Position numbers and translations under genes: made by a program. Below are positions 36,453 through 45,163 of a DNA stretch of 64,000 bases, piece after piece. The first letter of the stretch is position 1, and each line of letters opens with the position of its first letter. The stretch spans positions 248,001 to 312,000 of the forward strand of contig NZ_JAKFUM010000007.1 in assembly GCF_021732705.1 (NCBI RefSeq). Reading direction: 5' to 3'. This DNA comes from Nevskia sp. GTDB taxonomy: Bacteria > Pseudomonadota > Gammaproteobacteria > Nevskiales > Nevskiaceae. The notes beneath the pieces are model-generated. The model was not told the DNA's origin and did no database searches. It was given only the letters and a program-made list of their open reading frames with translations.

Positions 36453-36887
36453 CTACAGCGAGCGCGCGAATGCCGCCGGATCCAGCACGACCGGAACCTG
36501 TCGCAGCAACTTGCCATCGCCATCGAGCACCAGCAGCGTCGGGAAGCCTCGCACTCCGTACTTTTCCATGAACGCAGGGGCTTCCGCTGATTCGTAGTCG
36601 ATGCGGCTCAGCACATAGCCGGCGTTGATTGCGGCCTTGACCGCCGGATCGGTGAACACGTCGGCATGCATCGCGCGGCAGGCCGGGCACCAGATCGCGG
36701 AGAAATCGGCCAGCACCGGCTTGCCGGTGGCGCGTGCCTCCGCGAGCGCCTGATCGAGCGACCGGAAGTTCAGCGCGGTGGCCGTCAGCGCCGCTTCGCC
36801 GCGCCAGGTCTGATATTCGACATTCGCGAAGTAGACGCCGAGGGGAATCAGCGCCAGCGCCACGTACTTCAGCCATTTCCGGTTCAT
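36453..36887 (-). CDS. membrane-anchored thioredoxin-like protein
   Basis: 144 residues: an N-terminal membrane helix (YVALALIPLGVYFA) and a thioredoxin fold facing the periplasm. The active site is W-Cys67-Pro-Ala-Cys70, not the CGPC of thioredoxin. It sits in VLADFSAIWCPACRAMHADVF, which resembles the C-terminal domain of DsbD. The cis-Pro loop GVRGFPTLLVLD is present. It likely acts in periplasmic disulfide reduction. ATG 36887 is preceded by GAGG. It is convergent with rsmJ. Confidence 0.87.
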   Translation of the reverse strand: MNRKWLKYVALALIPLGVYFANVEYQTWRGEAALTATALNFRSLDQALAEARATGKPVLADFSAIWCPACRAMHADVFTDPAVKAAINAGYVLSRIDYESAEAPAFMEKYGVRGFPTLLVLDGDGKLLRQVPVVLDPAAFARSL

Positions 36888-36949
36888 TCTGCCTCGCGCA
36901 TCCGATCGTTCGTCACCAGCATGACCGGACGCTACGTTAACCTGCACCG

Positions 36950-37447
36950 ATGAAACAACTGACCTTAATTCGACACGCCAAGTCCAGCTGGGATTTTCCG
37001 ATGCTGGGAGACTTCGAGCGCCCGCTGAACCCGCGCGGCCGGCGCGATGCGCCGGTGATGGCGCAGCGCTTCAGCCACACGCTGAAGCAGCCGCCGCGCC
37101 TCGTGGCCAGCCCAGCGCTCCGGGCGATCACCACCGCGCAGATCTTTGCCGAAACGCTCGGTCAGACCCTGCGCGACATCCGCGTGGAACCGCGCATCTA
37201 CGAGGCCACGCCAGGCACGCTGCTGCATCTGGTCAACACGCTGGATGATCGCGATGGCCATGTCGCGATGTTCGGCCACAACCCGGGCTTCACCGAACTG
37301 GCGCAGCTGCTGGCGGTCGTGCCGTTCGCGGAGATGCCGACCTGCGCCGTGGTCACGCTCGCGTTCCAGGTGGATCGCTGGCAGGACATCGTGCCGGACG
37401 CCGGCGAGCTGGTGGATTTTCGCTATCCGAAGGACGGCACCGACTGA
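36950..37447 (+). CDS. sixA: SixA-like histidine phosphatase
   Basis: 165 residues of the histidine phosphatase superfamily. The phosphoacceptor His is in LIRHAKSSWD, followed by ERPLNPRGRRDAP, SPALRAITTAQIF and the second catalytic His in FGHNPGFTEL. This arrangement is that of SixA, which removes phosphate from histidine on phosphotransfer proteins such as NPr or HPt domains. It starts 62 bp from the divergent thioredoxin-like gene. Confidence 0.88.
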   Translation: MKQLTLIRHAKSSWDFPMLGDFERPLNPRGRRDAPVMAQRFSHTLKQPPRLVASPALRAITTAQIFAETLGQTLRDIRVEPRIYEATPGTLLHLVNTLDDRDGHVAMFGHNPGFTELAQLLAVVPFAEMPTCAVVTLAFQVDRWQDIVPDAGELVDFRYPKDGTD

Positions 37448-37480
37448 CCGGGACCGGATGGCCGGCAGGCTGGCGAAAGA

Positions 37481-37512
37481 TTCAGCATGAGTTCAGCCAG
37501 CCTGCGTAGATT
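37481..37512 (+). promoter_or_regulatory. candidate response-regulator box and promoter of the envelope-stress locus
   Basis: TTCAGC occurs at 37481-37486 and 37492-37497, 11 bp apart as in binding sites of OmpR-family regulators. A -10-like TAGATT follows at 37507-37512, nine nt after the second repeat, so the repeats take the place of a -35 element. This geometry is typical of promoters activated by PhoP or PmrA. The natural candidate regulator is the product of the gene at 38525. Confidence 0.5.
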
Positions 37513-37583
37513 GAGCCTCGCCACCGGTACCACCGCCCACCCTTCCACCTTGCAACGGTGCCGGCCCACGAGGAATTCTGATC

Positions 37584-38147
37584 ATGAAGACCCAGCTCAC
37601 TTCGATCCTGACGGCCATCGCCGTGTTCGGCGTTTCGGCCTCGGCGCAAGCCGGTCGCCATCACGACGACCGCTACGATGACGACGGCGTCGAGTACGCC
37701 GAGGTTCTCGACAGCCGTCCGATCTACCGCGAAGTTCGCGTCGTCGAACCGCGCGAAGTCTGCCGCGACGAACGCGTCGTGTATGACGACGGCTACCGCG
37801 GCGGCGGCAACGAGGGCGTTGGCGCGCTGCTGGGCGCGGTGGTCGGTGGCGTCGTCGGCAACCGCTTCGGTCAGGGCTCGGGTCGCGCCGTCGCCACCGC
37901 CGCCGGTGCCGTGGTCGGTGCCAGCGCCGGTGCCAGCATTGGCCGTAACAACGGCGGCGGCCGCCGCGAACCGAGCTACGGCTACGAGCAGCGCTGCCGC
38001 ACGGTCGACGAAGCGCATTTCGAACAGCGCGTGGACGGCTACGACGTGCGCTATCGCTACCACGGTCGTATCTACGACACTCGCCTGTCGTACGATCCGG
38101 GCGACCGGCTGCCGGTCAACGTGAACGTGGCGCCGGCCTCGTACTGA
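37584..38147 (+). CDS. glycine-zipper 2TM-domain envelope protein
   Basis: 187 residues with a signal peptide ending SASAQA. A charged, His/Asp-rich segment (GRHHDDRYDDDG) could bind divalent metal. The central glycine zipper GALLGAVVGGVVGNRFG...GAVVGASAGASIG is that of SlyB/Rick-17kDa-like proteins, which insert in or stabilise the outer membrane. The C-terminal part (CRTVDEAHFEQRVDGYDVRYRYHGR) is soluble. It lies first in a same-strand run ending with a PhoPQ-like pair and carries a candidate regulator box upstream, so it is probably an envelope-stress target. Confidence 0.82.
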   Translation: MKTQLTSILTAIAVFGVSASAQAGRHHDDRYDDDGVEYAEVLDSRPIYREVRVVEPREVCRDERVVYDDGYRGGGNEGVGALLGAVVGGVVGNRFGQGSGRAVATAAGAVVGASAGASIGRNNGGGRREPSYGYEQRCRTVDEAHFEQRVDGYDVRYRYHGRIYDTRLSYDPGDRLPVNVNVAPASY

Positions 38148-38187
38148 TCTCGACTTCTACCCTGAACCTGCCCTTCGGACCCTGACG

Positions 38188-38478
38188 ATGCGCGCCGTGA
38201 TTGCCTCCCTGCTCGTGGCCCTGTCGGTGATGGCGATCTGCCATCCCGTGCAGGCAGATCGGCGCGGCGGCCTGCGGCTCGACACGCCGTTTCTGGCGCC
38301 GGGCCGCGATGCGCCGGATCGCGATGTCGCTCCGCGCGGCATGACGCCGAACGAAGCGGCGCGGCGCGCGCAGGCTGAAAACGGCGGCGGTCGCGTCTTG
38401 TCGGTCGAGCCCAGCGGCAGCGGCTATCGCGTCAAGCTGCTGCGCGACGGCGAAGTTCGCGTCGTCTACGTGCAGTAA
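38188..38478 (+). CDS. small periplasmic protein (PepSY-like) next to the two-component genes
   Basis: 96 residues with a signal peptide (AVIASLLVALSVMAICHPVQA). The mature part ends in NEAARRAQAENGGGRVLSVEPSGSGYRVKLLRDGEVRVVYV, the helix-strand-strand pattern of a single PepSY-like repeat. Small PepSY proteins are often encoded just before sensor/regulator pairs and may tune the sensor. The assignment is by pattern only. It lies 40 bp after the glycine-zipper gene and 46 bp before the regulator. Confidence 0.7.
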   Translation: MRAVIASLLVALSVMAICHPVQADRRGGLRLDTPFLAPGRDAPDRDVAPRGMTPNEAARRAQAENGGGRVLSVEPSGSGYRVKLLRDGEVRVVYVQ

Positions 38479-38524
38479 ATTTCTCGCCGCGCGGTTTGCG
38501 GCACCACCGACACGGAGTCCCCCG

Positions 38525-39202
38525 ATGCGTGCGCTCGTCGTTGAAGATGATCCCGCCCTGCGCGAGCAGGTCTGCCGCCACCTTGCCGACGAAGGCTACG
38601 CCGTCGACGCCGCAGCCGATGGCGAGCAGGGCCAGTACATGGCGGTCGAGTATCCGGTGGATCTCGCGATCATCGACCTCGGCCTGCCAAAGACGCCGGG
38701 CATCGCGATCATCAAGGCGGTGCGCAAGGCTGGACGCAGCTATCCGATCCTGATCCTGACTGCGCGTGACGGCTGGCAAAGCAAGGTCGAAGGCCTCGAG
38801 GCCGGCGCCGACGACTATCTGGTCAAGCCGTTCCACAAGGAAGAGTTGCTGGCCCGCGCCCGCGCGCTGGTCCGGCGCAGCGGCGGCTGGAGTTCGCCCC
38901 AGCTGGAATCCGGCCCGGTGATCCTGAACACCGCCGCCAAGACCGTGACCCTGCACGGTCTGCCGGTGGATCTCACGGCCTACGAATACCGCGTGCTCGA
39001 ATACCTGGTGATGCACGCCGGCGAAGTGGTGTCGAAGTCGACGTTGACCGAGCATCTGTACAACGAGGACGAGGAGCGCGACTCCAACGTCATCGAAGTC
39101 TTCATTCGGCGCCTGCGGACCAAGCTCGATCCCGAAAGCAGCCTGAATCCGATCGCCACGCAGCGCGGCAGCGGCTACCGCTGGAACCTGCCGCGCGCCT
39201 GA
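38525..39202 (+). CDS. phoP: OmpR-family response regulator, PhoP-like
   Basis: 225 residues. The receiver domain has the acidic pocket EDDP, phosphoacceptor Asp in AIIDLGLPKTPG, Thr in ILTARDG and Lys in LVKPFHK. The winged-helix output domain (about 130-222) has LTAYEYRVLEYLVMHAGEVVSKSTL and NVIEVFIRRLRTKL. The RDGWQSKVEGLEAGADDYLVKPF segment is typical of PhoP. It probably regulates the two envelope genes upstream and pairs with the kinase encoded 94 bp downstream. Confidence 0.88.
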   Translation: MRALVVEDDPALREQVCRHLADEGYAVDAAADGEQGQYMAVEYPVDLAIIDLGLPKTPGIAIIKAVRKAGRSYPILILTARDGWQSKVEGLEAGADDYLVKPFHKEELLARARALVRRSGGWSSPQLESGPVILNTAAKTVTLHGLPVDLTAYEYRVLEYLVMHAGEVVSKSTLTEHLYNEDEERDSNVIEVFIRRLRTKLDPESSLNPIATQRGSGYRWNLPRA

Positions 39203-39296
39203 ACCGGCCGGCACGCCGTCATCGGCGACGGGCATCGGCCCGCCTCGATGACGGCACGGACTGGCGCGCCGAGCCCGCGCATCCGACACTCGCGCC

Positions 39297-40670
39297 ATGA
39301 AATCGCTGCGAACCCGTCTGCTGATCGTCGCCACGTTCGTGCTGATGATCTTCATGCTGCTGTGCGGCGCCGGTCTCGATCAGGCGTTCCGCGGCAGCGC
39401 CGTGCAGGCGCAGCGCGACAAGCAGCAGGGCCTGATCTTCGCGTTGCTCGGCGCCGCCGACGCCGACGACCGCGACCAACTGACGATCAGCAAGGGCGCC
39501 CTGCCCGACCCGCGCTTCGGCCGCGTGCAGTCCGGACTCGAAGCGCTGATCTTCAATGCCAGCGGCAAGGTCATCTGGCGCAGCCCGAGCTTCGTCGGCA
39601 AGGTGCCGGAGCTGCTGGCGCCGGAGGTCGGCAGCACGCTGTTCACCGATCTCGGCGACCGCTTCGCGATGACCTATGGCGTGCGCTGGGTCGCCGATTC
39701 CGGCGGCATCCGCCTGTTCAGCGGCAAGCCCAAGCCGCAGCGCTACACCGTGGCCGTGCTCGAGGACAAGATCGACTACCTCGCGCAGCTGCAGACCTTC
39801 CGGCGCATCCTGTGGACCTGGCTCGGCGGCGCGGCGGTGGCGCTGATCCTGGTGCAGGTGCTGGTGCTGAGCTGGGGGCTGGCGCCGCTGCGCAAGCTGG
39901 TGCGCGAGCTGCACGGTGTCGAGGCGGCGCAGCAGTCGCGGATCGAGGCCGGCTATCCGGACGAACTGACGCCGCTGGCCGAAGGCCTGAACGCGATGAT
40001 CGCGGCGGAACGCAACCAGCAGACGCGCTACCGCAACGCGCTCGACGACCTCGCCCACAGTCTCAAGACGCCGCTGGCCGTGCTGCGCGGGCTGGTCGAG
40101 GACGAAACGCTGCAGCCCGACGCCCGCGAGCGCATGCGCGACCCGGTCGACCGGATGCAGGAAATCACCAACCACCAGCTGCGCAAGGCCGCTGCCGCCG
40201 GACGCCGAACCTTGGCCGAGCCGGTCCGCCTGAAGCCGCTGGCCGACAAGATCAGCGGTGCTTTGATCAAGGTCTACGCCTCGAAGCGGCCGCGCATCGC
40301 GATCGAGGCGGCGGAAACCCTGAAGGTTCGCGCCGATGAAGGCGATCTTTACGAACTGCTCGGCAACCTGCTCGACAACGCCACGAAGTGGTGTCGCGGC
40401 GAAGTCCGCTTCCGCGCCGAATACCAGTCACGCAGCCTGCGGCTGATCATCGATGACGACGGCCCCGGCTTCCCGGAAGACGCCGAAAAACTGCTGAGCC
40501 GCGGCGTCCGTGCCGACAGCATCACGCCCGGCCAGGGCATCGGCCTTGGCGCCGTCGCCGAATTGGTGAAGGTCTACGACGGCACGATCGAACTCGGCCG
40601 CGCCGGCGATGCCCCGAACGGCGCGCCCGGGCTTGGCGGCGCGCGCGTCACGGTCACTCTCGCGGTCTGA
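39297..40670 (+). CDS. phoQ: sensor histidine kinase, PhoQ-like
   Basis: 457 residues. Two membrane helices (about 7-25 and 167-190) flank a periplasmic sensor domain of about 140 residues, followed by a HAMP-like linker, the H-box LDDLAHSLKTPLAVL and the ATPase motifs ELLGNLLDNATKWC (N-box), DDDGPGFP (G1) and GQGIGLGAV (G2). The TPLAVLRGLVED stretch and catalytic domain resemble PhoQ. The sensor domain is not obviously acidic-patch PhoQ, so the signal (Mg2+, antimicrobial peptide or other) is open. Confidence 0.85.
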   Translation: MKSLRTRLLIVATFVLMIFMLLCGAGLDQAFRGSAVQAQRDKQQGLIFALLGAADADDRDQLTISKGALPDPRFGRVQSGLEALIFNASGKVIWRSPSFVGKVPELLAPEVGSTLFTDLGDRFAMTYGVRWVADSGGIRLFSGKPKPQRYTVAVLEDKIDYLAQLQTFRRILWTWLGGAAVALILVQVLVLSWGLAPLRKLVRELHGVEAAQQSRIEAGYPDELTPLAEGLNAMIAAERNQQTRYRNALDDLAHSLKTPLAVLRGLVEDETLQPDARERMRDPVDRMQEITNHQLRKAAAAGRRTLAEPVRLKPLADKISGALIKVYASKRPRIAIEAAETLKVRADEGDLYELLGNLLDNATKWCRGEVRFRAEYQSRSLRLIIDDDGPGFPEDAEKLLSRGVRADSITPGQGIGLGAVAELVKVYDGTIELGRAGDAPNGAPGLGGARVTVTLAV

Positions 40671-40704
40671 TCGGCAACGCCCGCGGTCGGCCGACGACTT
40701 CCGG

Positions 40705-41448
40705 CTACTTCCGGCGCTCGCGGCGCGGCCCGGCCAGCCCGGTGGTGATCGCCTCGAACGCTTCGTCGACGGTCTCGACCATCACCAGCGCATCGACGTC
40801 CTGCTGCGAGATCAGGCCGCGCTCGACCAGACGATCGAAGTTCACCAGCCCGTCCCAGAACTCCTTGCCGAACAGCACCACCGGCATCGGCCGGGCCTTG
40901 CCGGTCTGGGTCAGGGTCAGCGCCTCGAACAGTTCATCCAGCGTGCCGAAGCCGCCCGGAAACACGACGAACGCTTCCGCCACGTTCATGAACCAGAACT
41001 TGCGCATGAAGAAGTAATGGAATTCAAACGCGTGATCGTCCTTCACGAACGGATTCACATGCTGCTCGAACGGCAGCGAGATGTTGAACCCGACGTTGAG
41101 GTTGCGATCGACGCGCGCGCCGCCTTCATGCGCCGCTTCCATGATCCCCGGGCCGCCGCCGGTGCACAGGAAATAGCGCTCCTCCGGCGGATGGGTGTCG
41201 ATGGTCCAGCGCGCGAAGCGCTCGGCCAGATCCGCCGCCAACGCGTAGTAGTCCGGCGCCGCCTTGGCGCCGACCGCCGGCTTCAGACGCCGGGTTCGAG
41301 CCGAGCCGAACATGATGATCGCGCGCTTGACGCCGTTGCGCTCAAGCCGAGACTTCGGCTCCAGGTACTCGCAGAGGATGCGCACCCCGCGCGCTTCCTC
41401 GCCCATCAGAAACTCCATGTTGGAGTACGACTTGGTCATCTTGGCCAT
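40705..41448 (-). CDS. LOG-family (TIGR00730-type) Rossmann protein
   Basis: 247 residues with the lysine-decarboxylase-like signature GGGPGIMEAA and PGGFGTLDELFE, the motif of LOG proteins, many of which are cytokinin-riboside 5'-monophosphate phosphoribohydrolases or AMP nucleosidase relatives. The fold is cytoplasmic. The N-terminal 50 residues (MEFLMGEEARGVRILCEYLEPKS) are typical of the longer bacterial subgroup. ATG 41448 follows AAGGATC. Convergent with phoQ. The true substrate in a non-plant-associated bacterium is not known. Confidence 0.85.
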   Translation of the reverse strand: MAKMTKSYSNMEFLMGEEARGVRILCEYLEPKSRLERNGVKRAIIMFGSARTRRLKPAVGAKAAPDYYALAADLAERFARWTIDTHPPEERYFLCTGGGPGIMEAAHEGGARVDRNLNVGFNISLPFEQHVNPFVKDDHAFEFHYFFMRKFWFMNVAEAFVVFPGGFGTLDELFEALTLTQTGKARPMPVVLFGKEFWDGLVNFDRLVERGLISQQDVDALVMVETVDEAFEAITTGLAGPRRERRK

Positions 41449-41629
41449 GTGATCCTTCTTGTTCTTGGTTTTGTCGGTAGATCGGCAACGATAATCCAAA
41501 GCGCCGCTGCATCGGATCAATGCCGGTCAAGACCGCGCTGCGCGGCCGCGTCCATCTGCCGCGCAAGGATCGTTCCGCGCAGATGGGGTTCCGGACCGTG
41601 CTCGCGTGCTCAGCCGCGCCGGAACGAAC

Positions 41630-42295
41630 TCAAAGCACCGCCGGCTTCGGCGCCTTGTGCTCGGGAAACAGGTTTTCCTCGAGCAGCGCACACAGGATGT
41701 GGATGATCAGGATGTGGCATTCCTGAATCCGGGGCGTGTGCGTCGACGGCACGCACAGCGCGTGTTCGGCGATGTCGCGCGCCTTGCCGCCGGCGCCGCA
41801 CAGCGCGATGCGGGTGACACCGAGCTTCGCGGCGGACTCGAACGCGCGCAGCACGTTCTTCGAATTGCCCGAGGTGGTGATGCCGATGAACAGATCACCC
41901 GGCCGCGCCAGCGCCTCGATCTGCCGCGCGAACAGGTGTTCATAGCCGTAGTCGTTGCCGATCGCCGTCATCGCCGAGGTGTCGGTCGACAGCGAGATCG
42001 CCGGCAGGCCGGGGCGATCGAACTCGAACCGGGCGACCAGTTCCGCCGCCAGATGCTGGGCATCGGCCGCCGAGCCACCATTGCCGCCGACCAGCACCTT
42101 GCCGCCGGCGCGGAAGGTGTCGATGCACAGGCGGACCACGTCGACGATCTTGCCGAGCAGGGCCGCATCGGCCAGCAACTGCTGCTTCACATCGATCGAG
42201 TCGCGGACATAGTCGGCGACCGACGCCACCGTCACCGGCACGCGGTTCGGAAACGCCGGGTCGGCGGCAGAGGGGTCCAGCGTGGTGTTGATCAC
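41630..42295 (-). CDS. gmhA: D-sedoheptulose-7-phosphate isomerase (SIS domain)
   Basis: 221 residues from GTG 42295. The SIS fold shows [53 protein letters not shown], and [15 protein letters not shown] with the metal-binding His residues. These are the family marks of GmhA, which converts sedoheptulose 7-phosphate to heptose phosphate for the LPS inner core. It is about 30 residues longer than E. coli GmhA at the N-terminus, so the start may lie further in. DiaA-like SIS proteins are an alternative. Confidence 0.82.
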   Translation of the reverse strand: MINTTLDPSAADPAFPNRVPVTVASVADYVRDSIDVKQQLLADAALLGKIVDVVRLCIDTFRAGGKVLVGGNGGSAADAQHLAAELVARFEFDRPGLPAISLSTDTSAMTAIGNDYGYEHLFARQIEALARPGDLFIGITTSGNSKNVLRAFESAAKLGVTRIALCGAGGKARDIAEHALCVPSTHTPRIQECHILIIHILCALLEENLFPEHKAPKPAVL

Positions 42296-42406
42296 GGCAG
42301 TTCTCGATTCAGCAATGCGGAATTCTAAGGGGCAATCGCGCAGCAACCTTGCCCTGACCACGGATATGGGCGGTAGCAGCCGGCAGTTCAAGTGTGCGCC
42401 AACACG

Positions 42407-42435
42407 CTTGAAAGCCGGTGTGCTGTCCGCAACTA
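42407..42435 (+). promoter_or_regulatory. sigma-32 (heat-shock) type promoter of clpB
   Basis: CTTGAAA at 42407-42413 equals the sigma-32 -35 consensus. After a 13-nt spacer, CCGCAACTA at 42427-42435 matches seven of nine positions of the CCCCATNTA -10 element. It ends 54 nt before the clpB start, a typical leader. The fit to a heat-shock chaperone gene makes the call credible. Confidence 0.75.
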
Positions 42436-42489
42436 AGCTGCATCAGCCGGCACCGCCGTTCGGTACGGCAGCGATCACGAGGTTCCCCG

Positions 42490-45078
42490 ATGCGAATGGA
42501 AAAATTCACCAGCCGGTTCCAGCAGGCGCTGTCGGATGCGCAGAGCCTGGCCGTGGGCCGCGATCACAATCAGATCGACCCAGCACACCTGATGCAGGCC
42601 CTGCTCGATCAGGATGGCGGCTCGACCACGCCGCTGCTGGCGCAGAGCGGCATCACCGTCGATGGCCTGCGCAGCCGCGTCAGCGCGCTGCTCGATGGCT
42701 TGCCGAAGCTCGGCACGCCGACCGGCGAGGTCAGCGTGGGTGCCGACCTGGCTCGTCTGCTGAACCTTTGCGACAAGCTGGCGCAGCAGCGCAAGGACCA
42801 GTTCATCTCGACCGAGCTGTTCGTGCTTGCCGCGATCGACGACAAGTCTGCGCTCGGCAAGGCACTGCGCGACTCCGGCGCGAAGAAGGACAGCATCGAG
42901 CGCACGATCGACGCGATGCGCGGTGGCGCCAAGGTCGATTCGGCGAATGCCGAGGATCAGCGCCAGGCGCTGGAGAAGTACACGATCGACCTCACCGCCC
43001 GCGCGCTGAGCGGCAAGCTCGATCCGGTGATCGGCCGTGACGAGGAGATCCGCCGCGTCATCCAGGTGCTGAGCCGGCGCACCAAGAACAATCCGGTGAT
43101 CATCGGCGAGCCCGGCGTCGGCAAGACTGCGATCGTCGAAGGCCTCGCGCAGCGCATCGTCAACGGCGAAGTGCCGGAAGGGCTCAAGAACCGCCGGCTG
43201 CTGTCGCTCGATCTCGGTGCGCTGATCGCCGGTGCCAAGTTCCGCGGCGAGTTCGAGGAGCGCCTGAAGGCGCTGCTGAATGACCTCGGCAAGACCGATG
43301 GCACAGTGATCCTGTTCATCGACGAGATCCACACGCTCGTCGGCGCCGGCAAGGCCGAAGGCTCGATGGACGCCGGCAACATGCTGAAGCCCGCGCTGGC
43401 GCGCGGCGAGCTGCACTGCATCGGCGCGACCACGCTCGACGAGTACCGCAAGTACGTCGAGAAGGACGCCGCACTGGAGCGCCGCTTCCAGAAAGTGCTG
43501 GTCGGCGAACCGAGCGTCGAGGACACCGTCGGCATCCTTCGCGGCCTGAAGGACCGCTACGAAACCCACCACAACGTCGAGATCACCGACGGTGCCTTGA
43601 TCGCCGCCGCCAAGCTCAGTCACCGCTACATCACCGACCGCAACCTGCCGGACAAGGCGATCGACCTCGTCGATGAGGCCGCCTCCCGCGTGCGCATCGA
43701 AAGCGATTCCAAGCCGGAGTCGATGGATCGGCTCGAACGCCGGCTGATCTCGCTCAAGATCCAGCGCGAAGCGCTGAAGAGCGAGACCGACGAAGGCGCG
43801 AAGCGTTCGCTGGAAACGCTCGATGCCGAGATTGCCAAGCTCGAACGCGAGTACTCGGATCTCGACGAGAAGTGGAAGGCCGAGAAAGCGAGCGTCGCCG
43901 GCAGTGCCGGCGTTCGCGAAGAGCTGGAACGGGTCAAGGTCGAGCTGGAGGCAGCGCGCCGCTCCGGCGATCTCGCGCGGATGGCGGAACTGCAGTACGG
44001 ACGGATTCCGGAACTCGAGAAGAAGCTGGCCGCTGCCAACGCCTCGACGCAGACCAAGTTCGAGCTGCTGCGCACGCGCGTGACCGAGGAAGAGATCGCC
44101 GAGGTCGTCGGTCGCTGGACCGGCATTCCGGTGTCGAAGCTGCTCGAAGGCGAGCGCGACAAGCTGCTGCGGCTGGAAGACACCTTGCGCCAGCGCGTGG
44201 TCGGCCAGGAAGAGGCGCTGACGTCGGTCGCCAACGCGATTCGCCGCTCGCGCGCCGGCCTCTCCGATCCGAACCGGCCGATCGGCTCGTTCCTGTTCCT
44301 TGGCCCCACCGGTGTCGGCAAGACCGAGCTGTGCAAGTCGCTGGCCGGCTTCCTGTTCGACACCGAGGACGCGATGGTCCGCATCGACATGAGCGAGTTC
44401 ATGGAGAAGCACTCGGTCAGCCGGCTGATCGGCGCGCCGCCGGGCTATGTCGGTTATGACGAGGGCGGTTATCTGACCGAGGCCGTGCGCCGTCGGCCGT
44501 ATTCGCTGATCCTGCTGGACGAGGTCGAAAAGGCGCATGCCGATGTCTTCAACGTGCTGCTGCAGGTGCTCGACGATGGCCGTCTGACCGATGGTCAGGG
44601 CCGTACCGTCGACTTCCGCAACACCGTGGTCGTGATGACCTCGAACCTCGGCTCGCATCTGATCCAGGATCTGATGGGCAATGCCGCCACGAAGGACGAT
44701 TACGCCGCGATCAAGGAAGGCGTGATGAACGTGGTCGGCCAGCATTTCCGGCCCGAGTTCATCAACCGCATCGACGAGGCCGTGGTGTTCAAGCCTCTGG
44801 CGGCGGCGCAGATCCGCGCGATTGCCGGCATCCAGACCGCGTACCTGCACAAGCGGCTGGCCGAGCGCTCGATCGGCATCCGTTTCAGCGATGCCGCGCT
44901 GGCGAAGCTGGCCGAAGCCGGCTACGACCCGGTGTACGGCGCCCGACCGCTGAAGCGTGCGATCCAGACCTTGATCGAAAACCCGCTGGCGAACCTGATC
45001 CTGACCGGCAAGTTCGCGGCCGGAGACAAGGTGAAGGTCGAGTCCAGCGAGGGCGGCCTCGTGTTCGAACGCGGCTGA
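42490..45078 (+). CDS. clpB: ATP-dependent disaggregase ClpB
   Basis: 862 residues, near E. coli ClpB (857). The N-terminal Clp domain ([30 protein letters not shown]) is followed by the first AAA+ module (Walker A GEPGVGKT), the coiled-coil M domain (about 410-530), and the second AAA+ module ([13 protein letters not shown], with [26 protein letters not shown]). The M domain separates ClpB from ClpA/ClpC. It solubilises aggregates with DnaK. Start ATG 42490; a second ATG lies two codons on. A sigma-32-like promoter lies upstream and a hairpin downstream. Confidence 0.97.
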   Translation: MRMEKFTSRFQQALSDAQSLAVGRDHNQIDPAHLMQALLDQDGGSTTPLLAQSGITVDGLRSRVSALLDGLPKLGTPTGEVSVGADLARLLNLCDKLAQQRKDQFISTELFVLAAIDDKSALGKALRDSGAKKDSIERTIDAMRGGAKVDSANAEDQRQALEKYTIDLTARALSGKLDPVIGRDEEIRRVIQVLSRRTKNNPVIIGEPGVGKTAIVEGLAQRIVNGEVPEGLKNRRLLSLDLGALIAGAKFRGEFEERLKALLNDLGKTDGTVILFIDEIHTLVGAGKAEGSMDAGNMLKPALARGELHCIGATTLDEYRKYVEKDAALERRFQKVLVGEPSVEDTVGILRGLKDRYETHHNVEITDGALIAAAKLSHRYITDRNLPDKAIDLVDEAASRVRIESDSKPESMDRLERRLISLKIQREALKSETDEGAKRSLETLDAEIAKLEREYSDLDEKWKAEKASVAGSAGVREELERVKVELEAARRSGDLARMAELQYGRIPELEKKLAAANASTQTKFELLRTRVTEEEIAEVVGRWTGIPVSKLLEGERDKLLRLEDTLRQRVVGQEEALTSVANAIRRSRAGLSDPNRPIGSFLFLGPTGVGKTELCKSLAGFLFDTEDAMVRIDMSEFMEKHSVSRLIGAPPGYVGYDEGGYLTEAVRRRPYSLILLDEVEKAHADVFNVLLQVLDDGRLTDGQGRTVDFRNTVVVMTSNLGSHLIQDLMGNAATKDDYAAIKEGVMNVVGQHFRPEFINRIDEAVVFKPLAAAQIRAIAGIQTAYLHKRLAERSIGIRFSDAALAKLAEAGYDPVYGARPLKRAIQTLIENPLANLILTGKFAAGDKVKVESSEGGLVFERG

Positions 45079-45107
45079 GCCCGCGCGGCGTGATCCGCGG
45101 CCGATGA

Positions 45108-45139
45108 CGAGAAAGCCCTTCGCATGAAGGGCTTTCTCG
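45108..45139. terminator. terminator hairpin between clpB and the converging gene
   Basis: A perfect 14-bp stem (45108-45121 with 45126-45139, loop GCAT) begins 30 bp after clpB and ends 24 bp before the stop of the converging gene. Both strands carry CTTTCTC rather than a long T run. It probably acts as a shared, moderately strong terminator. Confidence 0.7.
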
Positions 45140-45163
45140 ACTGGACCGGGGAACGCCGATCGA

